Below are positions 51,573-60,405 of a stretch of DNA of 64,000 nt, piece by piece (the first letter of the stretch is position 1; each line of letters begins with the position of its first letter). Origin of the DNA: Sulfurimonas marina (GTDB taxonomy: Bacteria; Campylobacterota; Campylobacteria; Campylobacterales; Sulfurimonadaceae); the NCBI RefSeq assembly GCF_014905095.1, contig NZ_CP041165.1:1364001-1428000 (forward strand), read 5' to 3'. Position numbers and translations under genes: made by a program. A model generated the notes under the pieces. That model made no database searches. It saw only the letters and a program-made list of their open reading frames with translations, and had not been told where the DNA came from.

Positions 51573-52847
51573 TTGACATTTAAAGAACTGGGTCTATCAG
51601 CACCTTTATTAAAAGCGATAAAAGAACAAGGCTATACAAAAGCTACACCGATACAGGAAAAAGCTATACCTGTAGTATTAGAGAAAAAAGATATATTAGC
51701 AGGTGCCCAAACGGGTACAGGTAAAACAGCGGGGTTTACACTCCCTTTACTCGAACTCCTTTCCCGTGCAAAACCAACAAAACATAAGCACGAGGTACGT
51801 GCACTTATACTGACTCCCACACGTGAATTGGCTGCACAAGTTGGCGAGAGTGTGTCTCTTTACGGCAAACATCTCCCATTTAAATCTACAGTAATATTTG
51901 GAGGGGTAAAGATAAACCCTCAGATCACACAATTGAAAAAAGGGGTAGATATTGTTGTAGCTACTCCGGGAAGACTCTTAGACCATATTTCTCAGGGGAC
52001 GATCAAACTTTCAAAAGTTGACTTTTTCATCCTTGATGAAGCGGATAGAATGTTAGATATGGGGTTTATCAACGACATAAAAAAAATCATGAAACTCCTG
52101 CCAAAAGAGAGACAAAACCTACTCTTTTCGGCAACTTACTCAGATGCTATAAAAAAACTTTCAGAGAGCTTGCTAAAGTCTCCAACTCTTATAGAAGTAG
52201 CAAGAAGAAATACTTCAAGCGAGATCGTTAAACAAGCTGTTTATCACGTTGACAAAGCACGTAAACGTGAGCTTTTAACACACCTCATCACTGAAGGGGA
52301 TTGGAAGCAGGTACTTGTATTTACAAGAACAAAACACGGAGCAAATAAACTGTGTGGACAGTTGGAAAAAGACGGGATTTCAGCTGTGGCAATTCACGGA
52401 AACAAAAGTCAAAATGCAAGAACCAAAGCACTCGCTGACTTTAAAAAAGGTGATGTAAGAGTTTTAGTGGCAACTGACATCGCAGCACGCGGGATCGACA
52501 TCGATCAGCTTCCCCATGTAGTAAACTTTGAACTGCCTAATGTCAGTGAAGATTATGTACACCGAATTGGACGTACCGGACGTGCTGGAAACGAGGGTGA
52601 AGCTGTTTCACTGGTGTGTGTAGACGAAGATGAATTCTTGAAGAACATTGAGAAGCTTATCAAAAAAGATATCCCTAAAGTGTGGTTAAAAGGTTTTAAA
52701 CCAGATCCATCTATAAAAGCAGAACCTATAAATATGGGCGGAGGGCGCGGTTCTCGCAACAACTCTCAAAAGAAAGCAAAACCCGCGCAAAATAAGCCTC
52801 GGTCTAATCGGTCTAATTCAAGAAACCGTTCCCGTTCTAGATCTTAA
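51573..52847 (+). CDS. rhlE: DEAD-box RNA helicase (RhlE-type)
   Basis: A 424-residue helicase with all usual motifs: Q motif [19 protein letters not shown], Walker [38 protein letters not shown] and [10 protein letters not shown]. The C-terminus is a basic tail rich in Arg, Ser, Asn and Lys (about residues 390-424) that probably binds RNA. It starts at a TTG at 51573 with AGGATAA at good spacing. RhlE works in ribosome assembly and mRNA turnover at low temperature. It is monocistronic. Confidence 0.95.
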   Translation: MTFKELGLSAPLLKAIKEQGYTKATPIQEKAIPVVLEKKDILAGAQTGTGKTAGFTLPLLELLSRAKPTKHKHEVRALILTPTRELAAQVGESVSLYGKHLPFKSTVIFGGVKINPQITQLKKGVDIVVATPGRLLDHISQGTIKLSKVDFFILDEADRMLDMGFINDIKKIMKLLPKERQNLLFSATYSDAIKKLSESLLKSPTLIEVARRNTSSEIVKQAVYHVDKARKRELLTHLITEGDWKQVLVFTRTKHGANKLCGQLEKDGISAVAIHGNKSQNARTKALADFKKGDVRVLVATDIAARGIDIDQLPHVVNFELPNVSEDYVHRIGRTGRAGNEGEAVSLVCVDEDEFLKNIEKLIKKDIPKVWLKGFKPDPSIKAEPINMGGGRGSRNNSQKKAKPAQNKPRSNRSNSRNRSRSRS

Positions 52848-52892
52848 AACTTTCTAGAGAAAGATTAATCACTTTTACCTCAACTAAAAAAT

Positions 52893-52909
52893 GAGCTTAT
52901 TTATAGCTC
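52893..52909 (-). terminator. Weak terminator of the MFS gene
   Basis: GAGCT (52893-52897) and AGCTC (52905-52909) form a short stem overlapping the MFS stop; on the minus strand it is followed by ATTTTTTAG, a U-rich run. The stem is only 5-6 bp, so the strength is uncertain. Confidence 0.35.
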
Positions 52910-54027
52910 TTTACAAACAATACAAAAGCTGTAAAAAAAGATACAAGCGATACTATAAAAAAGAGTCCTTGTATCCCGTAAGCCAATACTATCGGTTCAA
53001 ACAACAAGGGTGAGGAAAATTGTCCCAGAAAAAAACTCGACGTTAACATCCCTGAAGCTTTTCCCCTTTTATGCGGCGGCACTTGAGAGAGAAACCAGGC
53101 ACTGGTATTGACAAGTAAAAGTCCAAAAGCCATCCCCAGTGGAGCGGTAGCAAAAAAGAGTTCTGTAATACTCTTCGCCTCTGAGACGATAAATACACCC
53201 GTACCAAAAAGTATAAATGTCGCCATATAGATCTGGATATAGGAAAATTTTGCTTTGATCTTTGCATACTGTATAGAGGTAAGAGCATTAAAGATCATAG
53301 CTGTTGCTATCACAAATCCTACCGTCTGCGGTTTGCCTCCCAAGGTATTTACTATCAAGTACGGTAATTGTGTCGGAAGCATATAAAATAGAACCATCAC
53401 AAAAAATGCCGTCAAATACACTGGAAAAAGTTTTGTCGATACATTGAGATCTTCATCAAGCTCAGAGTGTTTTTTCGGCTCATAAAGTGAACTTAAAAGT
53501 AATGGGAAAAAGAGTATAGGGAGCAAGTAGATCGCAAAAGGATACGACCAATGTATTTGTGCCAGCAATCCCCCTAAAGAGATAAAAACTATCCCGCCAA
53601 GGGCTACAGCCATCCCCTGCTTTGCCATAAACTTATGTCGCAACTCTTCATTAAAATAATCTCCAATCAGTGCCGTTGAACTAGTCATTATGAGGGCAAC
53701 GGCAATTCCAAGAAGTGCACGACCTATAAGAATCACATAAAAATCATGCAGATAAAATCCGGAACTTCCCCCTATTATAAAAAGTATAATTCCTCCATAT
53801 AGAGGCTTAAGCCGACCAAATCTGTCTACAATATGTCCTGCAAAGGGAGCAAAAAGAGCTATCATCATCGAGGGAATCGTAAGCATCAATTTTGATAGAA
53901 ACTCTATATGTTCTATATTAGAAAATTTATGCGCGATTAACGGTAAGGATGAGACTACTGTAATACCGGACATAACACCGAGAGTTGCTATCAACAGTAA
54001 GGATATTTGTATCTTAATTTTATTCAT
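52897..54027 (-). CDS. MFS transporter
   Basis: A 376-residue protein with about twelve membrane helices of the major facilitator superfamily, with the motif A loop GHIVDRFGRLKPLYGG between helices 2 and 3. An AGAG-like ribosome-binding site precedes the ATG at 54027, which overlaps the recombinase stop (ATGA); a longer frame from 54054 is less likely. Members of this size include drug exporters and sugar-phosphate transporters; the substrate is unknown. It lies downstream of the recombinase and is convergent with rhlE. Confidence 0.85.
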   Translation of the reverse strand: MNKIKIQISLLLIATLGVMSGITVVSSLPLIAHKFSNIEHIEFLSKLMLTIPSMMIALFAPFAGHIVDRFGRLKPLYGGIILFIIGGSSGFYLHDFYVILIGRALLGIAVALIMTSSTALIGDYFNEELRHKFMAKQGMAVALGGIVFISLGGLLAQIHWSYPFAIYLLPILFFPLLLSSLYEPKKHSELDEDLNVSTKLFPVYLTAFFVMVLFYMLPTQLPYLIVNTLGGKPQTVGFVIATAMIFNALTSIQYAKIKAKFSYIQIYMATFILFGTGVFIVSEAKSITELFFATAPLGMAFGLLLVNTSAWFLSQVPPHKRGKASGMLTSSFFLGQFSSPLLFEPIVLAYGIQGLFFIVSLVSFFTAFVLFVKSYK

Positions 54028-54851
54028 AAATTCTCTTTTGCCATCGGATGACATACATCGACTGTATCTTTAAGATCTTGTTTTTGAATATGTGTATAGA
54101 TCTGTGTCGTTAACAGTGAGGAGTGTCCGAGAAGTTCTTGAACAACTCTAATATCGGCTCCACCTCGTATTAAAGAGGTTGCATAGGAGTGTCGCAGCAC
54201 GTGGGGTGATACGCCCAAATATTTTTGTGTAATTTTAAAAGCAGAGATTCGGCTCAGTTTGCCACCTTTATAGTTGCACCATATAAAATCTTTCTCAAAA
54301 GGTAATTCTCCAAGATACTCATCGATCGCATCTTTGGCAACTTGAGCTAAAGGGACAATTCTCTCCTTTTGCCCTTTGGCATGGCGGATGTAGAGCCACT
54401 CCCCGTCAATATCCCCTAAAGAGAGTTCCAAACATTCACTTATCCTTGCTCCGCTTGCATATAAAAAAAGGATCAAAGCATAATCCCTTTTTCCTATCCA
54501 AGTAGATCTGTCAATCATTGAAAGTCCACTTTGTATCGCTTCATATGATAAAAACTTTGGAAGCAGTTTTGGAATTTTTGCCGACTTGATCTTTGTTTTT
54601 TCCGCTAAAAACTCCTCTTTATAACAGAAATCAAAAAAGGCGTTGATTGAAGAGAGTTTACGATTGAGTGTACGTTTGTTTTTATATTCTGAGAGAAGAG
54701 AGAGAATTGTTGGGGTATCTAAAGAGATAAGGGGCTTTTGGAACTTCTCTTCAAGTTGCAGAAGATCACCCTTGTATGCCTCAACACTCTTTTTTGAGAG
54801 TGTTTTGGTGACAAGGATATATTCTAAAAAAGCTTCGAGTTCCTTAGACAT
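54024..54851 (-). CDS. Tyrosine recombinase (XerC/D-like)
   Basis: A 275-residue recombinase with an N-terminal SAM-like domain (residues 1-90) and a C-terminal catalytic domain with the full set Arg136, Lys159, His217, Arg220, His243 and Tyr252 (ASGARISECLEL, SPHVLRHSYATSLI, LGHSSLLTTQIYTHI). Xer-type enzymes resolve chromosome dimers at dif sites. It is shorter than the XerH of Helicobacter (about 360), so whether it is the dimer-resolving enzyme or a second recombinase of the cell is open. It starts one base after the BamB-like gene stop. Confidence 0.88.
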   Translation of the reverse strand: MSKELEAFLEYILVTKTLSKKSVEAYKGDLLQLEEKFQKPLISLDTPTILSLLSEYKNKRTLNRKLSSINAFFDFCYKEEFLAEKTKIKSAKIPKLLPKFLSYEAIQSGLSMIDRSTWIGKRDYALILFLYASGARISECLELSLGDIDGEWLYIRHAKGQKERIVPLAQVAKDAIDEYLGELPFEKDFIWCNYKGGKLSRISAFKITQKYLGVSPHVLRHSYATSLIRGGADIRVVQELLGHSSLLTTQIYTHIQKQDLKDTVDVCHPMAKENL

Positions 54852-55847
54852 CTATTTAATTGATATTTTTGTATCATCCACATAAAAAACTTTATCGCCT
54901 ACAAAAACGAATCCGTCACTAAAGTCACTTTCATATATTTTATATTCAAAAGTTTTTTTGTCAATTTCTATAAGATACTCCTCTTTTTCAAGAAGATATA
55001 TCTTTTCTTCATCACTTACCATTCCAAGAATATGTGCAAACGGGAACTTGGTTTTATTAACAACCTCAAGCTCAGGAGTTAAAGAGATAACATCACCCTG
55101 CTTTGTTGCTATATAAAGCATCTTATCGTCATCTATAATACTTCTGATCTCATACTTTTGGCGTATCTCTTTTTGTGCAAGTGAAAGGATTTTTGTACCT
55201 GTAGCTGCGATAATTTTATTATCAATCATATTAAAATAGATAATATTATTAAATTTATCTTGAGATGATACGATCACTGTACGTAAACGTTTTTTCACCG
55301 TAGCATTGATGATAACTATCTTACCGTCAAGTGTTGAGAAGATAACAAGATCTTTCATAAAGTAAGGGTTTACTATCTTCATATCAACTGCTAAAGATTT
55401 AGAACCCTGCTCTTTTAATACCAATGCTTTAGTATTAATATCATACAGAGCCATATCGTTGTTTGCAAAAAGTACTGCTAAAATATTATCTTTTATACTC
55501 GCTGCTGCAATTGTATTTTTAAGATCAATATTTTTTGTAATATTGCTATCTGCTATAGATACTATACTAACATTTCCGTCAATTGATGCAGAGATGATCC
55601 AACCGTCACTCTCTGAGATAAGTCTTTTATCTTCATCGATCGTAATATCTTTAACACCATCTTTATCGAGAACCTTGCCGTTATCTAAAAGTGCAACATT
55701 GTAAGCTCTATCTACTAGGTCAGATTCTATACTGCTCTCTTTATCCCAATCAGCTTCTACAGATTTCGGCTCAAAAACCTCTTTTGTACTACATCCACTA
55801 AAGACGATCGTTAAAGCTGTTAGAGTAAAAAATATATAGTTTTTCAA
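54852..55847 (-). CDS. BamB-like beta-propeller lipoprotein
   Basis: A 331-residue lipoprotein (lipobox VFSGC, Cys19) composed of repeating beta-strand blocks such as ISASIDGNVSIVSIAD, VLFANNDMALYDINTK and LVIFSTLDGKIVIINATVKK, suggesting a seven- or eight-bladed propeller as in BamB or PQQ-propeller proteins. It is in the same transcript as a YfgM-like gene, with 1 base between. E. coli has yfgM next to bamB as well, so the pair probably assists outer-membrane protein assembly or its quality control. Sequence identity is low; the call is by context and fold. Confidence 0.65.
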   Translation of the reverse strand: MKNYIFFTLTALTIVFSGCSTKEVFEPKSVEADWDKESSIESDLVDRAYNVALLDNGKVLDKDGVKDITIDEDKRLISESDGWIISASIDGNVSIVSIADSNITKNIDLKNTIAAASIKDNILAVLFANNDMALYDINTKALVLKEQGSKSLAVDMKIVNPYFMKDLVIFSTLDGKIVIINATVKKRLRTVIVSSQDKFNNIIYFNMIDNKIIAATGTKILSLAQKEIRQKYEIRSIIDDDKMLYIATKQGDVISLTPELEVVNKTKFPFAHILGMVSDEEKIYLLEKEEYLIEIDKKTFEYKIYESDFSDGFVFVGDKVFYVDDTKISIK

Positions 55848-55848
55848 A

Positions 55849-56445
55849 CTATTTAACTCCGTAGTGCATTAATGATTTTGCAACATTTGCTAAAGGTGAA
55901 TCTGATGAGATCATACTTAAGTTTGCATGAGCTTCATCAATTTTGCCTTCATTCATAGCGATTAATGCCAATTCTACCAATGCTAACTCTTTATAGATAA
56001 CATCTTTTTGTTTCGCATATTTTTCTAAGAGCTTTTTATCACCTTTAAGTTGTGCAGCTTCGTATGTTGAAAGGTCTCCGATAAGTAATGCTTTTGAGTC
56101 TGTTAATTTTGAAAATTCTTCTGCACTCTCGTTTGCTACTGCTTGAGAATAAGCCCATACGTCATGGAGTTCAGAACTTAGTGATTGAAGTCTTGCAACT
56201 GTTGCAGTGTCAAAACTGCCTGCCTGCAGTTCTTTTAATGTCTCATTTGCAGCAGTTATAGTATTTTGTTTATTTACATCATAAGCGATATCAGCAGCTA
56301 CTATTAAAACTATAGCGATTACAGAACCTATAAGCGGTTTTTTATATTTCTTTACAAACTTTTCCGTTACGACAGCTTTTTCAAAGAACTTCTCTTCAGA
56401 GTTCAGTTCCTCTTTAACCATGTCAATGTTATCTTTTAAGCTCAA
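55849..56445 (-). CDS. YfgM-like TPR-domain membrane protein
   Basis: A 198-residue protein with a cytoplasmic N-terminus, a single membrane helix at about residues 36-53 (LIGSVIAIVLIVAADIAYDV) and a periplasmic helical domain with TPR-like repeats. That topology and size match YfgM, a SecYEG-associated ancillary protein, although similarity is low. It is the promoter-proximal gene of a leftward unit followed by the BamB-like lipoprotein and the recombinase. It diverges from gatC across 128 bases. Confidence 0.65.
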   Translation of the reverse strand: MSLKDNIDMVKEELNSEEKFFEKAVVTEKFVKKYKKPLIGSVIAIVLIVAADIAYDVNKQNTITAANETLKELQAGSFDTATVARLQSLSSELHDVWAYSQAVANESAEEFSKLTDSKALLIGDLSTYEAAQLKGDKKLLEKYAKQKDVIYKELALVELALIAMNEGKIDEAHANLSMISSDSPLANVAKSLMHYGVK

Positions 56446-56573
56446 AAATCATCCCTTTATTTCGAAAGTATAGAATATTATCGCATAGTTTGTTAAACTT
56501 TTCTCAAACAAGTTCAAATAAATTAAGTTTTCTATGTTAAAATTTAAGAAAATTATATAAGTCAGGAAATTTA

Positions 56574-56864
56574 ATGCAAGTTGATGATAAATTATTAAGC
56601 AGATTAGAAAAATTATCTTATTTAAAAGTTGCAGAGGATAAACGTGCTGAAATCGTAGAGCAGTTGTCTGAAATCGTAAGTTTTGTTGATAATCTCAGTG
56701 AGTTAGATACGGCTGGAATCGACTCAACTTTTGCTATGAACGACAATGCAACTCCATTAAGAGAAGATTTACCATCTTGCGATACTAATGTAAATGATGA
56801 TATACTGCGTCATGCACCAGATGCATCTGAACATTTCTTTATAGTACCTAAAATTATCGAGTAG
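56574..56864 (+). CDS. gatC: Aspartyl/glutamyl-tRNA amidotransferase subunit C
   Basis: A 96-residue protein of GatC type, the small stabilising subunit of the GatCAB complex that amidates misacylated Glu-tRNA-Gln and Asp-tRNA-Asn. Recognisable are LLSRLEKLSYLKVAEDKRAE and the C-terminal LREDLPSCDTN followed by HFFIVPKIIE. The GatA and GatB genes are not in the window. It carries an AGGAAA ribosome-binding site and starts a transcript with the Spx-like and PilT genes. Confidence 0.92.
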   Translation: MQVDDKLLSRLEKLSYLKVAEDKRAEIVEQLSEIVSFVDNLSELDTAGIDSTFAMNDNATPLREDLPSCDTNVNDDILRHAPDASEHFFIVPKIIE

Positions 56865-56866
56865 TC

Positions 56867-57208
56867 ATGATCAGAGTCTATGGTATAAAAAATTGTGATA
56901 GTGTAAAAAAAGCTTTATCGTTTTTTAAAAAGAACGATCTTGCATATGAGTTATACGACTTTAAAACAGAAAAATTACCATGCCAAAAGATAGATGAATG
57001 GCTCAAAAAAGTGAGTATGAAAGAACTTTTTAATTCAAGAAGTACTACATACAGAAACTTAAAGCTCAAAGAACTTAACCTCGATGAAGCCGGACAAAAA
57101 GAGTGGTTGTGTAAAGAGAACCTTCTTATTAAACGACCGGTGGTTGAGTTTAACGATGAAGTAATTGTTGGTTTTAACGAAGAAAATTATAAAAGGAGTT
57201 TTCTATGA
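56867..57208 (+). CDS. ArsC/Spx family thioredoxin-fold protein
   Basis: A 113-residue protein of the ArsC/Spx family with GIKNCDSVKKALSFFKKND at the N-terminus (Cys10). Only the first Cys is present, with no second redox Cys, so Spx-like or YffB-like rather than Spx with a CxxC. Function in Campylobacterota is not known; reductase or RNA-polymerase-binding roles are possible. It starts 2 bases after gatC and its end overlaps pilT by four bases (ATGA). Confidence 0.8.
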   Translation: MIRVYGIKNCDSVKKALSFFKKNDLAYELYDFKTEKLPCQKIDEWLKKVSMKELFNSRSTTYRNLKLKELNLDEAGQKEWLCKENLLIKRPVVEFNDEVIVGFNEENYKRSFL

Positions 57209-58308
57209 GTGAAGAGTTACAAAGTCAAAGTGCACAAGCAGGTAAAAAGTTAGATATTAAAAAACTTTTAAAAAGTGTTATGGCGTTTAAGTCATCAGAC
57301 TTACACCTAGTTGTTGGAAGTGAACCGCAGATTAGGATAGATAAGGAGTTAAGAGCACTTAACCTTCCTGTTCTAAGTGATACTGACATTGAAGAGATGG
57401 CATATTCTCTTATAGAAGACAAACAGAAAAAAGATTTTGAAGAGAACAACGAACTTGACTTCTCTTTTGAACTTAAAGATATCGGGCGTTTTCGTGCGAA
57501 CTACTACCGTACTATTTACGGTATAGGTTGTGCATTCCGTATGATTCCTATTGAGATTCCGACACTTGAAGAGTATGGAAATCCACCAATTTTCAAAGAA
57601 CTCGTTAAAAAAGAGAAAGGGCTTATTCTTGTAACAGGTCCTACTGGTTCAGGTAAATCAACTACACTTGCGTCAATGCTACATGAGATTAATCTCAATG
57701 AAAGACGTCACATCATTACAATTGAAGACCCGGTTGAGTTTGTTCACACAAACATTAAATCTCTCTTTTCACAAAGGGATGTTGGTAGCTGTACAAGATC
57801 GTTTGCTACAGCACTGAAGTACGCTCTTCGTCAAGACCCGGATGTTATCCTCATCGGGGAGATGAGGGATGCTGAAACGATCGGTGCAGCTCTAACAGCC
57901 GCGGAAACTGGTCACTTGGTTTTTGGTACACTCCATACAAACTCTGCACCAGGAACAATCAACCGTATCATCGACGTTTTCGATGGTGAGGAACAGGCTC
58001 AAGTACGTGCGCAACTTGCATCATCACTAGTTGCCGTTATTTCTCAAACACTTATTCCAAGAGTTGGTGGCGGTAAAGTTGCTACACAAGAGGTTATGAT
58101 CTCTAATCCTGCCATTTCTAACCTTATCCGCGAAGATAAAGTACACCAAATCTATTCACAAATGCAGTTAAACCAAGGGGAAACTGCTATGACAACTCAG
58201 ACACAACAGCTGCTTGAACTCTTACAGAAAAAAACTATCTCTAAAGAGAATGCACTGAAAAACTCAAACAGACCTGATGAGTTAATGAAGGTTATTGCGA
58301 ACCTCTAA
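57205..58308 (+). CDS. pilT: Type IV pilus retraction ATPase PilT
   Basis: A 367-residue secretion-type ATPase with Walker A GPTGSGKST (about residues 145-153), Asp box and Walker B around DPDVILIGEMRD, and the PilT-type motif GAALTAAETGHLVFGTLHT. PilT depolymerises type IV pili and gives twitching motility. The rest of the pilus is not in the window. It is the last gene of a three-gene message starting at gatC, whose overlaps make it translationally coupled. A hairpin follows at 58328-58353. Confidence 0.93.
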   Translation: MSEELQSQSAQAGKKLDIKKLLKSVMAFKSSDLHLVVGSEPQIRIDKELRALNLPVLSDTDIEEMAYSLIEDKQKKDFEENNELDFSFELKDIGRFRANYYRTIYGIGCAFRMIPIEIPTLEEYGNPPIFKELVKKEKGLILVTGPTGSGKSTTLASMLHEINLNERRHIITIEDPVEFVHTNIKSLFSQRDVGSCTRSFATALKYALRQDPDVILIGEMRDAETIGAALTAAETGHLVFGTLHTNSAPGTINRIIDVFDGEEQAQVRAQLASSLVAVISQTLIPRVGGGKVATQEVMISNPAISNLIREDKVHQIYSQMQLNQGETAMTTQTQQLLELLQKKTISKENALKNSNRPDELMKVIANL

Positions 58309-58327
58309 TAACTTCCCTCCTTTTTTC

Positions 58328-58353
58328 TTATGAAACTCGTTAGAGTTTCATAA
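58328..58353 (+). terminator. Hairpin after pilT
   Basis: TTATGAAACTC and GAGTTTCATAA form a perfect 11-bp stem with a GTTA loop, 20 bases beyond the pilT stop. The U-tract after it is weak, but the stem is the strongest in the region. Confidence 0.5.
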
Positions 58354-58400
58354 CTCTATCCCTATAAATTTTTCTTATTTACCATTAAGTTTATACGAGA

Positions 58401-58406
58401 TACAAT
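58401..58406 (+). promoter_or_regulatory. -10 element abutting the HD-GYP start
   Basis: TACAAT at 58401-58406 lies seven bases before the ATG at 58413, and no ribosome-binding site is visible between, so the message may be leaderless. Confidence 0.4.
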
Positions 58407-58412
58407 AGTCCT

Positions 58413-59636
58413 ATGAACTACCAATTAAACTTAAGAGAAGTGACGTATTCACTCTCAACTGCTTTGGATTTTGTAGGTATTGATGATACTTTTCACGGCA
58501 AAAGAGTTGCCTACATGGCAGCGGAAATTTTAAAAGAGCTACACTGGCCGCAAGAAAAAATAGATGATGTTATCTGTGCATCTATGCTCCATGACTGCGG
58601 TGTTTCCTCTACAGACGTGCATTCACACCTTGTAACTGAACTCGACTGGGACAATTCTCAAGTACATGCAAAGCGCGGAGAAGAACTTTTAAAAAGTGTA
58701 GATATTTATGAAAAGTATGCAACCTTAATACGTTATCATCATACCCACTGGAATAGAATGCCGGATTCTCTTTCAGAAGAAGAAAAGTATATTACAAATC
58801 TTATATATATGGTTGACAGGGTTGATGCTTTAAATGCTCAGCAAAAAGACTCTGAAGTCTTCTCAATTCAAACAATTCAAGAAACTATTCAAAAATACAG
58901 CGGTTCAATGTTCTCTCCTGAACTTGTAGAGATCTTTTTACATGTATCTCAGCGCTCATCATTTTGGTTTTATTTTGAAGAGGATGCACTGGATGAGTAT
59001 TTTGTAGAGTGGATCGAAAAAGGGATTGAACATACATTCTCCTTTGCAGAAGTAAAAAAGCTTGCATTGATGTTTGCTGCCGTTGTAGATGCAAAAAGTG
59101 AATTTACCTCTTCACACTCTGTAAGTGTAAGCAACCTTGCACGTTATCTGGCTGAAGAGATGAATCTTTCCTTAGAAGTTTGTGAAAAAATAGAGATAGC
59201 AGGCTTATTACATGATCTGGGAAAACTTCGTGTAGATGATGCAATTTTAAATAAACCCGCAAAACTTGACTACAATGAACGTCTTAAAATGAATCGACAT
59301 GGATTTGATTCTTATATTATTTTACGCAGAGTACAAGGTTTTAAAGAGATAGCTTATCTGGCATCTATGCACCATGAAACCTTAGATTCGCAAGGATATC
59401 CTTACAATTTTGAAGCAAAAGATATCCCTATCGAAGCGCGTATTATTACAACCGCCGATATCTATCAGGCTCTTATACAAAACAGACCCTATCGTGAAGG
59501 ATTAACTAAAGAAGAGGCATTAAAAATAGTTACTTCAATGACCGAAGCAGGTAAACTAGATTACAGAATTACAGACCTGATGGCAAACAATCTGGATATC
59601 TGTTATGAAAAAGCTATGATAGAGTATGAAATCTAA
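58413..59636 (+). CDS. HD-GYP domain c-di-GMP phosphodiesterase
   Basis: A 407-residue protein with two HD-type domains. The N-terminal one (ASMLHDCGVSSTDV and YHHTHWNRMP) is divergent. The C-terminal one (about residues 215-380) is an HD-GYP domain: ELLHDLGKLRVDD-like AGLLHDLGKLRVDDAI, MHHETLDSQGYP, and ADIYQALIQNRPYR. GYP is retained, while the usual HHExxDGxGYP has changed to HHETLDSQGYP. It should degrade c-di-GMP to GMP or pGpG and may also act on other substrates. No membrane helix or signal is seen. Confidence 0.87.
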   Translation: MNYQLNLREVTYSLSTALDFVGIDDTFHGKRVAYMAAEILKELHWPQEKIDDVICASMLHDCGVSSTDVHSHLVTELDWDNSQVHAKRGEELLKSVDIYEKYATLIRYHHTHWNRMPDSLSEEEKYITNLIYMVDRVDALNAQQKDSEVFSIQTIQETIQKYSGSMFSPELVEIFLHVSQRSSFWFYFEEDALDEYFVEWIEKGIEHTFSFAEVKKLALMFAAVVDAKSEFTSSHSVSVSNLARYLAEEMNLSLEVCEKIEIAGLLHDLGKLRVDDAILNKPAKLDYNERLKMNRHGFDSYIILRRVQGFKEIAYLASMHHETLDSQGYPYNFEAKDIPIEARIITTADIYQALIQNRPYREGLTKEEALKIVTSMTEAGKLDYRITDLMANNLDICYEKAMIEYEI

Positions 59637-59649
59637 TAATACTATTGCA

Positions 59650-60405
59650 CTATTTAACAATAAACCAAGGGTTTAAAAGCTCTTCTTTATTATATACAAG
59701 AGGCTTTGTTAAGTCGAACTGATATACCATTTTTCCGGCTTCTCGCAGTATAGCATCGGCTGCAGCCGTATCCCATTCGCTAGTCGGTCCTAATTTTGGA
59801 TAGATGTCAGCTTCACCGGCTGCTATCATACATAATTTGAGTGAGCTTCCAACAGCTTTTTGTTCTATCTTTTTTGTATCGAAACTTGCTATGAAATCTT
59901 TTGTCTCTTGTGTAAGGTGTGATCTTGAAGTTAAAACCAGAAGTTTATCTTCCGGATTGTGGTTAATTTTTAGTGGAAGTTTTATACCGTTTTTAAAAGC
60001 CCCTTGATCTTTTACTGCCCAATAAAGTTCCTCTTTTACAGGTGCATATACAACACCTAAAACAGGTGTGTCTTTGTGAATGAGTGCAATATTCACGGTA
60101 AATTCACCATTTTTCTTTATAAATTCCTTGGTACCGTCTATAGGGTCTATACACCAGTAATAATCCCAGTTTTTTCTTACACTATAAGGAGCATCCTGAG
60201 TCTCTTCACTCATTATCGGTATATTGGGGTAGAGTTTTTCTAATGTGGAGCAAATGATCTCGTTTGCTTTGAGATCAGCTTCAGTAAGTGGAGAGTTATC
60301 CTCTTTATACTCTATGGCAAAATCTTGCACATAGATCTTCATAATAGCTTCCCCTGCTTCTAAAGCCAGTGCTTTAATTGCTTCTATATCTATAGAACTA
60401 AGCAT
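59650..60405 (-). CDS. cysQ: 3'(2'),5'-bisphosphate nucleotidase CysQ
   Basis: A 251-residue inositol-monophosphatase-fold enzyme with the metal-binding motifs EETQDAPY, DPIDGTKEF and EWDTAAADAIL. CysQ dephosphorylates PAP (3'-phosphoadenosine-5'-phosphate) from sulfate assimilation and RNA turnover to AMP. The full motif set and normal length (about 245) support function. It overlaps the MidA-family methyltransferase gene by 8 bases, in the same transcript. Confidence 0.93.
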   Translation of the reverse strand: MLSSIDIEAIKALALEAGEAIMKIYVQDFAIEYKEDNSPLTEADLKANEIICSTLEKLYPNIPIMSEETQDAPYSVRKNWDYYWCIDPIDGTKEFIKKNGEFTVNIALIHKDTPVLGVVYAPVKEELYWAVKDQGAFKNGIKLPLKINHNPEDKLLVLTSRSHLTQETKDFIASFDTKKIEQKAVGSSLKLCMIAAGEADIYPKLGPTSEWDTAAADAILREAGKMVYQFDLTKPLVYNKEELLNPWFIVK

